Positions 53,228-64,000 of a stretch of 64,000 bases of DNA are shown here, in pieces. The notes beneath the pieces are model-generated. The model did not search any database. It saw nothing but the letters and a program-made list of their open reading frames with translations, and was not told where the DNA came from. The stretch's first letter is position 1, and the number at the start of each line of letters is the position of its first letter. The DNA is from Haemaphysalis longicornis. Taxonomy: Eukaryota; Arthropoda; Arachnida; Ixodida; Ixodidae. The stretch covers positions 3,472,001-3,536,000 of the forward strand of contig JABSTR010001244.1 of NCBI GenBank assembly GCA_013339765.2. The letters are read 5' to 3'. The position numbers and the translations under genes are program-made.

Positions 53228-54262
53228 GCAGTACACGGATATATCTAACTCGAAAGGATCGCGAAATAGTTCGATATATGAAAATTCGATATAAAAATAT
53301 GGGCTCTGAGACCTCACCTGTGGCGGACGGCCGCTTACCGATTGGCGCATTCAAGAATGACAACTAATTCCGCACTAACGACGCAACAGGATGCTTTATT
53401 GCGTGAAAAGAAATCGCTGATCTTGGCCTGCTTCTCCGTCCTGTACATGGAATTAAAGACGCTGGTCTCGACATTCTCGAGACTATCCAGGTGTGACAGC
53501 CCAGTCCTCCCATGTCGCCGCAACTACGTAGAATCAAGCTGAACGCAACCGCCAGTTCATTGGCGGAGTACAATCGTGTAGCCGCATCCTCGTCCGGACG
53601 ATTTTCGCCACTCAAGCTACCAGCCTGGGTTCCTGCAAGCGCAGCTACGATATCCTCGTCACCGACGCTCGCAACAGCCTAAACATTGCTGTCAGCGTTC
53701 ACGAAGTCGCCAGCCAGACGTCCGGCTATAACAGCCGCAGGGAAAAGGGACAACAGCTCGCGAAACAAATCGTTCCATGCCCCATTCGTCGTCGTCGCCG
53801 TCCTTCGCAAGCTTCCGAATGTTCGGCCGTCACGAAGCCTGCCTTCCGGAAGCAGTTGGCCACGTTCTCCTTTACGTGTTCCAGGCACCTGTCATCATGT
53901 GTATGGCCTCCAGCTGGTCAACTTTAAGAAGCTTGGTGCCCGCACGGAGGTTCATCAAAAGCCTATCGAGGAGTCGCCTCCTGTAAAAAACCTTGAACGA
54001 CTTAGTCGAGCGGTCGAGCGGCTGCAGCCTGCTGTTGTGTTCGGAGGCAGAAACTTGAGCTCGATGTTGTCGAGCTCGCAGGTGGTTTGGCTGGCCAAGC
54101 AGTTTTCCATGAGTAGGCAAGCGTGACGCTCCGACGCCGTGGCTTTTGTCCCTGTTGGGTTTTCGGCGAAGGCACTAAGCGACCGCGGAAATCTGGGGTA
54201 AGCGCCGCCGATGAGCATCTCCCAAGCTCGGGCGGTATTCGATATATGTAGTGGTTCAGTAC
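53228..54262 (-). pseudogene. Tigger transposase C-terminal half with 3' end
   Basis: Read from 54262 downward. CLLMENC then LKFLPPNTT (about 54160-54030) matches the Tigger DDE block (LLxDNC...FLPPNTT), with Asp replaced by Glu. After a frameshift LQPLD and FYRRRLLDRLL follow, then VDQLEAIHMMTGAW (about 53900), NCFRKAGFVTAEH, and finally GLSHLDSLENVE and KQAKISDFF near 53420. ATATCGAACTATTTCGCG near 53260 is typical of the region inside a pogo/Tigger terminal repeat. The DNA-binding half is absent. Several frameshifts; inactive. Confidence 0.82.
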
Positions 54263-55063
54263 AATTCACTTGCCTCTGGTTTCAGTCTTTGTAGATCCAC
54301 GTATGCGAATTCAAGTGACGTCGCACGGATAATCGTTGTGGGTGGGGTTTACAGCTTCGCAGTCCAACCACCTTGACAGCGGGGATTGAAGCCACATTTT
54401 TTTTTTGTTGCCCCTCCTGCCTCCACCTAAACTGTGGAGTAATAATGACAATAATAATAAATAAATAAATTTTGGGGTCATGTAGGCCGCACATTCTAAT
54501 AAAATATGTTTAACTGTTTGCGCCGAGGAAGAATTGTCGCAGTGTGTGTTTGTGGTTAGTCCAAGGTAAAAGAGTTCACTGTTGGTGTTGGCTGAATTGA
54601 GTCGTAAGCGCCGTTACGAGTTTCAAGGATCAATCGCGTGCAAGAAGCAGCGGTTATTTTGTTGATTCGTTGTGCTTTCGGTGCACGCTCGATGTTCACG
54701 CTTTTGTGTTTCGGAATCTCAAGCGTATACGTGCCCAGTATTTCTATAGATCCTTTCACTACGAAGTGCTGCAAACGTCATGAGCGGTACGTCTACAGAA
54801 TTTCCTTGCACGGTTGGTACTGAAAAGGGAGTTCTTCTTGGTTTCTAGTGCCACGTCTGGGATGGTTACTCGTAGGTCCCAGATAGATGAAAGCCATATC
54901 GGGCGCGACTCTGTGGGCGACAACTTCTGACGGTCGAATGTGTTCCACATACCACATATTACGACGAAGTGCCCTAGGTAAAAGCATTTTAAGCTTGCTG
55001 CGCACGACATACAAGGGTACCGCGCGTCCGAATTGGCCGAGTATGCTCCGCGAAGGAGCATGG
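54263..55063. other. unassigned region, possible coding remnant on the minus strand
   Basis: Minus-strand frames 55071-54793 and 54774-54556 have balanced composition (for example LGTYTLEIPKHKSVNIER) and no low-complexity bias, but match nothing I recognise and are broken by stops. A (AATA)n tract lies near 54446-54468. Confidence 0.3.
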
Positions 55064-55606
55064 TGTTGCAATTCAGCACGACACTACCCTGTGCTCGCGA
55101 CGTGCAAGCTCGTGCACTGCAGCGAAGTTTTCTGTGTTGCGGTGAAGCCATCTCCTTCCGCGCTGGGGAGACATCTCGACACGCCAGAGGCTGGTTGTCG
55201 CGCGCCCTCGGCCGCCGATGCAGGAACCGGAGGAATCCAGTTCTGGCGGCGGCGTGTTCGTGCCCGTCCGCCTTTACCCCTCTCTCTGGCACAGGTGCGC
55301 CGACTGTCAAGACATCTGTGGGCGATGTTCTTGTGCGCTTGTACTTTTTTCGTGCCGTGCGCAAAGCGCTGGAAGGCTTTTGACCGTTGGCACTTCTGTG
55401 TACCAAATTTCGTCCTTTCGGCGACCCGTGTCAGCTCGCTTAGCGGGCTGGACCGACAGCGTCGCCCTTGCTGTAAGCATGCCAGAGGGCTCTTCGTCGT
55501 TCCAAACGGAGGCAGCTCTCGTGCTCGCCGATGGTCCACCACGCTACCACTACATGACGGAGGGGACGGAGCTCGGTTCTGGGCGCCTAGCATATCGTAG
55601 TTGTAG
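55064..55606 (+). mobile_element. LTR copy, strongly diverged
   Basis: Begins TGTTGCAATTC, in register with TGTTACGATTC at 8504. Later landmarks: CGACGTGCAAGCTCG, CCTCTCTCTGGC, TTCGTGCCGTGCGCAAAGCGC, then CCACCACGCTACC, ATGACGGAGGGGACGGAGC and TTCTGGGCGCCTAGCATAT, corresponding to the end of the 8504 copy. No target duplication was found. Solo. Confidence 0.6.
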
Positions 55607-57273
55607 CGCGCCTGCAAGCAAGGACTGGGGCCAGAGTGTTAGTTCTGTGCGTTGCCTCTGGCGTTTTGTGCGCGCGTCCGAGTACGTTATGAAGGAAAGC
55701 TTTTAGACCCTACACCAGAGCAGCGCTTGCGACAGCTCCCTTTTCGGAGAATGTTTGCCTGGGAAACGCGTGCAGTGTACGCGCAGGCACTCGATCGCCC
55801 ACGCGACGAGCTCGGCCCGAGGCGAACGATGCGGCTCGGCGTAACGGCCGGTGGCCTAAGCGGGGGACGCCGGTGTGGTGCCACATAAAAGCGGGGAGCA
55901 TCGCGCGCGGGGTTCTCGGAAGCGGGTGCCGAAAAACGGCAATATCGACCGGCATCCTGTGGCGTTTTCGGATTTTGTTCGCACACACGGGCTAGCGCGT
56001 GCTCTAATCACGTCGATGAAGGGAGGGTGCAGTAAGGAGCCGGTGGCAGCTTAGAGTGCTGAAACGGCCCATTGCTGGCCTCTGGCGCTTTTCGCTTTGG
56101 ATGCACGTCTACGGCAGGAGGCTCACGCTCGCCCAGGACGTGCTTGGAGGGGTATGCGCCATTTGCATAATGGCTGTGTTTTTGTACACGGGGCTAAACA
56201 GGAAAGAAGAAAAGAATTTCCCGGGAGGGAAACAAAAGGCAGCTTGGTGTTTCACCCGCGGGCCGTCCACCGTCATTTATGGTGAAAAAATAATATGGAG
56301 GGTGAGTTACCAAGCTATTTGGAGTGTTTCGCGCGGAGGCGCCCCAACTGCATCAACCCCTGCCTCCGTTGTTCTTTTTCCTCGCTCGGCGCCTGCGTAT
56401 ATGGGTGTTCGCTTAAAACGCGCAACTCCCCGCCGTCTCGCATTCGGGCAGTGGCGTGCGCTTAGCAGAGTGTATTTACGGCGGAGCGACGCGTGCCACG
56501 TCTTGGGGCAAGCGGGGGGGTCTTTAATGGAGCACCTTGTGTCCTCGGGCCCTAATAGCGGGCCTCGTTTCGCCCGGCACCTTCCCGCCTCCGCTGCTTG
56601 TCTCTTCGCACGGAGGGCTTATAAGCGTACGCGGACGAGGCGGCTTGCCGTTGAAAGGCAGTGTAACGGGGGCGTTCTCGGTCCCTTGTCTTCGCACCCT
56701 GGGCGGCCTTTCCCTCCCGGAGGTCGTTCCCATTTCGGTAATGGCTTGTCAAGTTCTCCCCTGATGGTGGGCTTCCCTGCGGCGGCGCCGGTCGTTCACG
56801 CTTTTGAGGGACCGAACACTGCGAGAGGACGTGGCTTCATCAAAGGCGAGCCACCCTCCCTCGGTCAGCGGTACTATCTGCATGAACTGTCGGGCCGTTT
56901 CCCTGGCAGGATTGCCGATTGCAGGGAATAAAAGCTCGCCGAAGATGCTTAGTGAATTGATGAGCGTCCAGCAGAGACACCGTTGATTCGAAAAAAAAAA
57001 TCGTGGGAAAAAACTCCAAGTAAGCTGTACTTTGCCCAGGCCTCTTTTATGCTTAGGCTTTTTTTCTCCCGTTGCTGAGTTGGATCTTCAATGCTTTTGC
57101 ATTAATGTTCTAGCGAGTTCATTACAGTTTGGCTGCCTCTAGAGCCCCTTTCACCATTAATCCGGCCGCAATATTGTGTGACCAGAACGTTGCGAGTCGT
57201 ATACGCACTGTTTGAAGAGAGGTCCCGCTAGGACGACGTCGTCTCCACGTTCTAGAAAACAAATCAGTGAGAC
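55607..57273. other. unassigned region
   Basis: Includes a 291-codon forward frame (56056-56931), the longest orphan frame in the window. It has shadow frames on the other strand and no domain, so it is not called. Confidence 0.35.
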
Positions 57274-57276
57274 TAA

Positions 57277-57781
57277 CCCTTTCGGGCCTGGTGGTGTCAG
57301 TTGACGCCTCCATGTAAATAGAGAACAAAACCAAAACTGCTAGTTTTTTGGGGAATTATCCTTCAAGGATTACTGTTGCGATATGCACCATTATTGTTGC
57401 ATCTTAGCTGAGCCGGACGCTACAAAGAAGAAACTCCAGTGAACAGAAAATTACGACGTTGCGGCTAAAATAAATAAAAACCAGAGTTTTTGTTTTATTC
57501 TCAGGCTTGTAAATCTGTAAATACGTGCACTATACGGAGCTTATTTTTTGTTTGTAGGCTGATGTGGGCATATAATTGAGGAAAACATGCAAAATTGTTT
57601 TTTTTCTGCTCTACATAACATTTTTAGTGGCCATATGTCCTAATTAAGTGCCTCATTAAACAATCAGTAGTTACATGCACTGCAAGCTCTATTTTTCGTT
57701 TATGGGCTTAGGGGAGCCGTAAAACGTCGTAGAGCAAAGAAAAAAAATTGTTCTTGAAAAAAAGGTCAGGGCTGAAAGAGG
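57277..57781. mobile_element. 505-bp MITE with TAA target duplication
   Basis: The left end CCCTTTCGGGCCTGGTGG is matched imperfectly by the inverse of the right end (CCTCTTTCAGCCCTGACC). TAA flanks both sides (57274-57276 and 57782-57784). The interior is AT-rich and non-coding. The 3-bp TAA target suggests a PIF/Harbinger-type origin. Confidence 0.65.
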
Positions 57782-57784
57782 TAA

Positions 57785-60700
57785 ATCTAAAATGAGGCAA
57801 ATCGCGAGGCCCCGCGATTTTTTTGTTGTTGTTGTTATTAAGGTGGAAATTGTACGCGTGCGGCGAGACGGATGGCGCCGGGCGAGCATGGCTGTGCAGC
57901 CCATCGCTACCGAGGGCAGCCGAGCTCTGCATGTGCTCGGCTCACAGAGGTGGGGCGTGCACTATAACGTTTTGAAAACAGCGACCTCGCATTCAGCGAA
58001 CGTTCAGTAATGCAGTCCAGCTACGCGGAGGCCTGCTTCCTGATCAGGCTTAGTCACGCAGTGGCACGCTCGTTTGAAATGCACGACGCGGGAGGGTTGA
58101 TGCAGGCGACGTGGGCGAACTCATTGGAGTGCGGCCCTGGCTGTGCTCCGCGTCGCAGGCAGGGGCAATCTGCGTCGCCGCCGCGGAATGCCGCTCTGGA
58201 TTAGAAATATGACATGGTTCCGGGCTTATACCCGCAGCACTGGACGACAAAATTACTCCCGCGAAGCCTCGGGCGACGCTCGCCGAAAATCCGGGGGCCG
58301 CCTGCCTGTCAGCCCATTCTCACGCGCGTTGGTTTTGGGCCCCCCGCTGCCACTTGCGTCCGCCGCAAGCCGCGCGTGCAGCGACGCGCAGCAGAGATTT
58401 GCGGCCGAAACTTTCTTCCCTAAATCCGCCCGGCTGTGTGCGGACGGCGAGTGCGCGGCAGCGCGAGCTTCCGGCACGCGCCGCTTCCCTCACGGCTGCG
58501 GCCAGCGATGGATGTGCGTGTCGCCCTGGGCGAGTTTTATTAAATGCCAGGCAGCGCGGTGTTACTGCGGCAGCAGCCTGTGCTGCGTGGCCGCATCGGC
58601 ATCGCAGCGCACCCATGCAAATGAGCCCGGGCCGCACGTGCGCCTGTCACCTAGTGGCGGCTTGGGCGGTGGCGGGCTATCCGCTCGGCGCGTGTCCGCG
58701 GGGGGAGCTGGCAGTGAGTCGCTTTGCACCCGATTCCCGACGCTGCTGCTCTCCGAGGTCCGTTTCTGAGTGGCTTTGCCGCATTGCCGGGGTGTTAGGC
58801 TGTGCAGCTCTGCCGGTGGCCGAAGATGCCGCTCCGAGCGCGCTGCCTTCCTCTCGAGTGCTAGGCCTGAGGTTGCTGCGCACGTTCGACGGAGCGCGCG
58901 GAGCACTGAATGTTCAGTCGCCAGTTTCTAGGCGTGTTATGGGAATCCCAGTGCTGACGCTGGGACACGTCTCGCCATTATGCCCCTGAAACTACGTCTT
59001 CATCAGGGACGCTACAGTCTAACATTGGCCGTTGTCAATGGTGTCATCCGGAGGACTTCATTTCACGATCCCGACCCGCGAAGAAAAAAAAACGATAACA
59101 GGAAAACCATGGGTAGAAGCGAAAAGACACTAAAAGATGGCAGGCAGCAAATGAATGCAAAAAATGATTAACCGTACAAAGTCGTCCGAATTTTTTCTTC
59201 GTTTCTGTTTTTGTCCAAGGGCCACAGCTAGGCGGCTGATCATCATAGTTCCAGCAGACGTCGAGGCAGCGCTTCCGACAAGCGGCAAAAAAATTATATC
59301 TGTAGTCATCATTGGGTGATAAGATCGAGTTCGTAGGCACGTCCGCTCCACCCCGGAACCCTTCTATTTCTACCGGGACCTTCCTCTGCGTACGCTGATT
59401 ATTGGCAGTGTGTGCCTTCGTCAGGAAGCGCCGTGGAGATTTTGGGATCCTACGAGCGACGGCCCCCGATGTGCTCCACTTGCGATTTTTATGAAACAGT
59501 CGTGGCCACTTTGGCGCATTTTAGAGACCCATTTTCAGAGAGGGCGATCGAAGGAACACTGTCGTCGGTTGAAGTGTGTATTTTCTGGCCCAAGGAGAGC
59601 AAAGTCCAAGCGGGTCCAATTCGTTCATGATAGGTGGAAAGTAATGTGGCTAAAGAGGCTGCTGAATGGATGTGAGGCTATTCAAGGTGGCTCATCGGCG
59701 CATACGGCCCTTGAGTCGTTAATAGCAGATGATGATGGCAATATTAAAAAAAAAAAACATGTAAAGCAGACTGTAAAAGTTCGATATGTGAGCGATATCG
59801 GAGGCGCGTTTGCGCGCAAGCGGGGGCTCGTCCGAGGAAGCGGCGGCCGGGCACCCGCAACGGGCGGCCTTCCGCTCCCGTGCTGCGGCGCTCCGCAATC
59901 CGGGAGCCCTGACTCACGTCGTCCAGCGGCGGCGCGGGAGGGTAGCGCGTGGCGTGCGACGTCGCTCCTCACCGCTGTGCATTTGACAATGGCGTGAGCG
60001 CGCCACTGTTTGCGCAGCCAGCTGTGCGACGGCGGCCGTGGGGCGCGGCTCGGTCCACGGGACACGCGATGTGTAAGCGCCTCTGCTGGCTGCGGGGAAA
60101 ACGCCGCCGGCTTTGCACACACGCATTAGACTAGCTGCTGCAGCTTCTTGTTGGCCCTCTCGACGCGCCCCCGCTGAGGTTTTCCAGCTCGCCGACATTC
60201 CTCGTGGCTGCCCCGCGGTCGTGCGGCTCCGTTGCGAATTCGGTTTCGCCGCCGTGTGCCCCTCGCCTTGTGTCACCCCCCGAATCGGAGCCGCCGTGGG
60301 CGAGAGGCGCTCCTCCTCCTGCTGCTGCCGCCGTGGCGATTCGTGTGCTTAATTAACGGGCGCTCGAGCGTGCCTGCGCCAACCGAGCCACAAAAACCGG
60401 CGCGCTTTGGTGCTGGCTGGGGCTGACATCTCGCAGACGCCCCCAGGTGTCTTTTGGACAGGTCAGCTGCGGAGGAAAAGACTGGCGGTCGCAGGCGCAC
60501 GTCGTCGCTCTGGGGTGGAAGCGTGGTCTGCAGGGCCCGGGGAGCTGTCTGTGCGAGCTTTGAGCGTGCTTAACTACAGCACGAAGCTTTGTGGCAACGG
60601 TCATCGTCACGCTCGCTGCAGACACCCAGCAACGCCGTTTTTGTTTCCATCGAGCTTGCATTAAAATACTAGCTCCGAAGCGATGGCTATTAGAGCCGGG

Positions 60701-62123
60701 ATACCCCAGTGTCGGTGGTTTCGGTGCCTTCTTTTTCCCGTATTAAACGAGCAGGCGTAAGCGCTTTGCCAGAGCTGCAGCTAGCCGTAGTGCGGAACAA
60801 CAGCCGCGCATGCTGTCCTGCACCCACGCGGCTGCGTGTCACGGCGAGCGCGGATGTTTGTCTCGGCGCCAACCTTGAGCCACAATCGTTGGGCCCCTTT
60901 AGGCTTGGGCCAGAAAGGCAGCAGAGTGTAGGGTGGATTCAGGACTGAAACACGGCGCGCGGGCGCTTTTAATCGGCCCGCTTTGAGCTGTATCGGAAAG
61001 GGAGCGGGATGGGCACGTGAGGCGCATTCACGATGGGTGGTCCCGCTCTGACGGGGAGTGCGAGCGAGACGGATGGTGGGCCCAGAGTGCGTGACTCGTT
61101 CGTGCCGCACCGGCGCCCCTCGAAGGCGCTGCCCGCGGCCGCAGCAATCGTGGGGGCATCCGAGGAACGGCGCACGGCGGTTTAATGCCTCGTGCGCTAC
61201 GTTTTTAACACGCCTGCGGTTAAAGCTACGCGCCTTTATGTACTTGGCGTGTTCAGTTTCCATCGGCCAGCGAAGACGGGGCAGAACCTCCACAACGGTC
61301 CGAATGCTTCCACGGCTGACGATGTTAACCACGCACGTTTCACGCTACCTAGCTGTTACCATCTTCGCTAGTTTTTAACCCGTATGCAGCAGGCTAATCG
61401 GAACGAGAAAATGGCAGGTTTTCACGGCAGTTCTGCCCCCGAAGAATGTTGTTTGCACGCACGAAAAGATTCACTACTGTTGACGTAATTGTCATCTCCC
61501 CTTGTACAACGCAGGGTTGAGGCCCAATAAAAATCGTGTCTCGTACCTGCTCACTTTGCTGCAAATTACCTCGATATAGGATAGTGTTTCCCCCGCACCT
61601 CTCACGCTCTTTCCAGCCCGCGCTAAACGCCGGGGAGGTTTGCGCAAGCCAATTCAATTTTCCCGCTTCCCTCTGCTCGCGTGCCATCGACCCTGACGTT
61701 TTGTTAATGCAGAATGACGCCACAAGGTCCAGGCTCGCGCGAGCTCTTCTTTCTGTTTTCCGGGCCTAACTTTTGTTTTCAACGCGTGCTTTTTATTTGT
61801 TATCGCAAATATCAAGCAACCCCTCATATTTAATTGAAAGAACGCTGCGAGTATCAGTTGTGCATTGATGTATGCCTAATGTTTTCTTTTCGCTGAGCAA
61901 TGTTGGCAGGCATGAATGGGGTTTCTAGATTTCGCGGTTCGGCAAAGTTTTCTCGATATCAACTTCTCGTTCAAAGAACCCCCGGGGCTGTTTTCCATCT
62001 TGTCAAGCTCGGTTGTTTAGAGTTAAAATTGGGGAGGAGGAGGAGGAGATGAAATTTTTGCTGCAACCCACGCTGTGAAGGTGGTTTTACTGCGAAGCTG
62101 TAAACGACACCCGTGTGGAAGTG
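57785..62123. other. GC-rich unassigned region
   Basis: 58000-61400 is strongly GC-rich with long chance frames on both strands (for example plus 58143-58769 and minus 60781-61332). No domain and no convincing splice pattern. TTTTACTGCGAAGCTG at 62085 begins another CTGCGAAGC-family end, preceded by (GGA)n near 62034-62048. Confidence 0.35.
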
Positions 62124-62229
62124 CCCGGTAATGTATAAAATCACCAATGATCAAAGGAGCCAGAAAGTAGCCAAGTCGCTACACTGAAATTGCCGTTGCC
62201 ACGAGTCTCGAAAAGTTGCCCGTTTGGCC
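62124..62229 (-). repeat. 106-bp repeat, inverted partner of 63525-63629
   Basis: Nearly identical to the reverse complement of 63525-63629 (GTATAAAATCACCAATGATC and on to AAAGTTGCCCGTTTGG), differing at about three positions. Confidence 0.9.
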
Positions 62230-63402
62230 ACAAATCGCCAGACCTGGCAAACCTGTTCGCGTGGAGGTCTATAGGCCTTTTCATGGGCTTGCTTTGACGC
62301 CGTGCGCCTTCGCTGCAACGTCGGTTTGAGGGCCTGATCTGAAGGGCGTGCAGGCTCCCAAATTAATCGAGCACGCAGTCTCGGCGTTACTCGTCCCGAA
62401 TCGGAGAAGCTCTGGGCGGCTCAGAAAGACCGCCGACGGCGGGAAAGTGCTGCTTGTTAGCCATCCACCTGCCGTAGTGTGCGCGACAAAGCGAAAGTAT
62501 CTCTGCTTCTGGCCCTGTTTGAGACATCGTCGTGCAATGCAGCGCTGTGTCACAAGTGCGGCGTGACAGCCTGACGCAGCGCATCACGCGCTCGCAATCG
62601 CTTCTCCTTTTCTTGGCGGGCTTTCCGCGAAAGTGATGCATTCTCTCTCCTCCGGCCGACCGCGCGTTTCTTTTGTTCCGTGCGCGGGCGGCGCCAGTGC
62701 GTGCGGGAGTATAGGGCTCGGCGGGCCGTTAATTGCACCTTAATGGGGAGCGGCTACGTGGACGTTCTAATTAACGCCTCGTCGGCCGGAACGCGTTTGG
62801 TGTGCGGGGCCCTTTTCGATCTGCTCTCCTGCCATGCTACGCGGTTGGTCGAGGCGGCGCCGGAGCGAGCTCTCGGCGCGTGTAATGCGACTCATGCATC
62901 CGGGATCGGGTTTCAGCGCTTCTGTTCACTTCCCCTGTACTTTGTCAACAGACTTGATTACGAGAAACCTATTCAAGGGGGGTCTTAGCGCCAAAAAGAC
63001 GAGGACGGTGGCAGACGAGACAGGCGCTAAGAAGACGCAGAAACAAAACAGCCAACTGTACTATACTGGGTTACAACTCAAGAACGGCACCACCTCATGT
63101 AGTGTATCACTCCGCCAAAGCGCCGGACCCGTGACGTCAGTGCGCGCGCGTTTTGAAAGGGGTTTGCTATGAATGCGTGATATCGTCGGCCTTTTCTCAC
63201 GCAGTTTGTTTGTCGTCACTGGAGTCGTTTATAAGCATATTAAGTCCAAAAAATCACGGGAACGGCTCACGCCATGTTCAAAATATTCCCAGTAACGCCC
63301 TACTTACGCCGCGCGGAGAAACATCCGGCTGCGGTGATAAGGCACAGCGGCAACTTCGGGTGCCGTTCTTAAGTTGTCACTGAGTATAGAAAGGTACGTC
63401 AG
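62230..63402. other. unassigned region between the inverted repeats
   Basis: Near 62957-63045, ACGAGAAACCTATTCAAG and AAAGACGAGGACGGTGGCAG repeat sequence found inside the element at 63403-63757. No gene supported. Confidence 0.4.
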
Positions 63403-63757
63403 TAAAACGTGCTGTTGGGCCAGTTGGTACATGTTGAGAGGGGGGCCTCAGCGCAAAAAAGACGAGGACGGTGGCAGACGAGACAGGCGCTTGGTTACGA
63501 GAAACCTATTGAATTGTAGGCTTAGCCAAACGGGCAACTTTTCGAGACTCGTGGCAACGGCAATTTCAGTGTGGCGACTTGGCTACTTTCTGACTCCTTT
63601 GATCATTGGTGATTTTATACATTTCCGGGCCCTTCCGAGGCCCAACTTTCCACAAAAAGGGTCTTATACGCCTATCTCGTCTGCTACTGTCCTCGTCTTT
63701 TGTTGTGTGTGTGCTAAGTCCCTTATTCAGTACCAACTGGCCCAACAGCACGTTTTA
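63403..63757. mobile_element. 355-bp element with 28-bp perfect terminal inverted repeats
   Basis: 63403-63430 (TAAAACGTGCTGTTGGGCCA and on) is the exact inverse of 63730-63757. Inside, AGACGAGGACGGTGGCAGACGA-type sequence is inverted near 63675-63705, and the 105-bp repeat at 63525-63629 is included. No coding capacity. The target duplication is not resolved because the terminal repeat may start at ACGTG or TAAAA. Confidence 0.8.
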
Positions 63758-64000
63758 TTAGAGTGCGAGAAACCTGTTTACCTTTGTTTTTTTTTTTTGC
63801 ACGTGGGTGTAACCAGTTCATGTGAAGAGCATTTTTTTTCCTTTTGTCGTTTTGTTATTCTAAATACCTTGTGCGTGAATTGAGCATTGTCAGCCAGAGA
63901 TTAAACAGAAGTAGTACGAAGGTAAATGCATTTCGGAGGCAAAACGCTGCACACGAACCGTCATTGTCCCCGCGCGTCTGTTGTTCTAAGTGCCGGCGAG
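63758..64000. other. window end, nothing recognised
   Basis: AT-rich, with poly-T runs near 63787-63799 and 63830. Confidence 0.4.

Noticed and set aside
56056..56931. 291-codon open frame as a gene
   Set aside because: GC-rich setting with shadow frames, no domain, no conserved motif and unconvincing composition.
57122..57334. 70-codon minus-strand frame as a small protein
   Set aside because: It overlaps the end of the TAA-flanked MITE and has no support outside the repeat.

Overview
The window looks like nuclear DNA from a metastriate hard tick (Ixodida). The reasons are several copies of the tRNA-derived tick SINE known as Ruka, arthropod-type I-clade and RTE-clade LINEs, many short inverted-repeat elements with TTAA, TAA or TTA target sites, and a large ORF encoding a divergent M13 (neprilysin-like) protein, a family greatly expanded in ticks. 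Nothing bacterial or organellar was seen. Most of the 64 kb is repeat-derived or unassigned intergenic/intronic DNA. Two host-like reading frames, probably one gene, stand out at 33.2-38.85 kb.

Layout. 0.9-1.1 kb: a recent 120-bp tandem duplication. 1.26-6.81 kb: a full-length I-clade LINE with a decayed ORF1 and an open 1228-codon ORF2 (endonuclease, reverse transcriptase, RNase H), joined by a TAATG stop/start overlap. A complete Ruka SINE (6.83-7.06 kb) follows, and the same 16-bp target string occurs before the LINE, between LINE and SINE, and after the SINE. 7.3-22 kb: diverged Ruka copies, an LTR copy with candidate AGGG flanks, a 154-bp hairpin element with TTA flanks, a 1-kb TTAA element and a possible first exon at 17.06 kb. 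22.7-26.2 kb: a 5'-truncated LINE, then an antisense LTR with CCTT flanks that contains a TTAA hairpin and a 1.6-kb TTAA element. 27.3 kb: a 21-bp periodic array of dyads. 28.9-29.9 kb: two diverged tandem copies of about 0.5 kb.

33.2-38.85 kb: a long Ser/Pro/basic region, then a transmembrane segment and an M13 ectodomain that lacks the zinc-binding and catalytic motifs. The coding sequence is intronless and split by one +1 frame change near 34.64 kb. 39.0-41.1 kb: a Tigger/pogo-type element interrupted by a second I-clade LINE fragment. 41.9-45.4 kb: an antisense RTE LINE carrying a SINE insertion, with a long palindromic element inserted in that SINE's target duplication. A solo LTR (CTGA flanks) and a truncated Ruka adjoin it. 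46.3-47.1 kb: a SINE in inverted copies around (AT)n.

47.94-50.18 kb holds the most unusual structure: about 2.2 kb bounded by two arrays of about twelve 17-bp units (core GTCAAAAGRTCCAA). The outer ends are mutually inverted, like a foldback transposon. 53.3-54.3 kb: remains of a Tigger transposase. 55.1 kb: another LTR copy. 57.3 kb: a TAA-flanked 505-bp element. 63.4 kb: a 355-bp element with 28-bp perfect inverted ends. The GC-rich stretches in between carry long chance ORFs on both strands that I could not support as genes.

All calls come from reading the sequence by eye. Element boundaries without target duplications are approximate.
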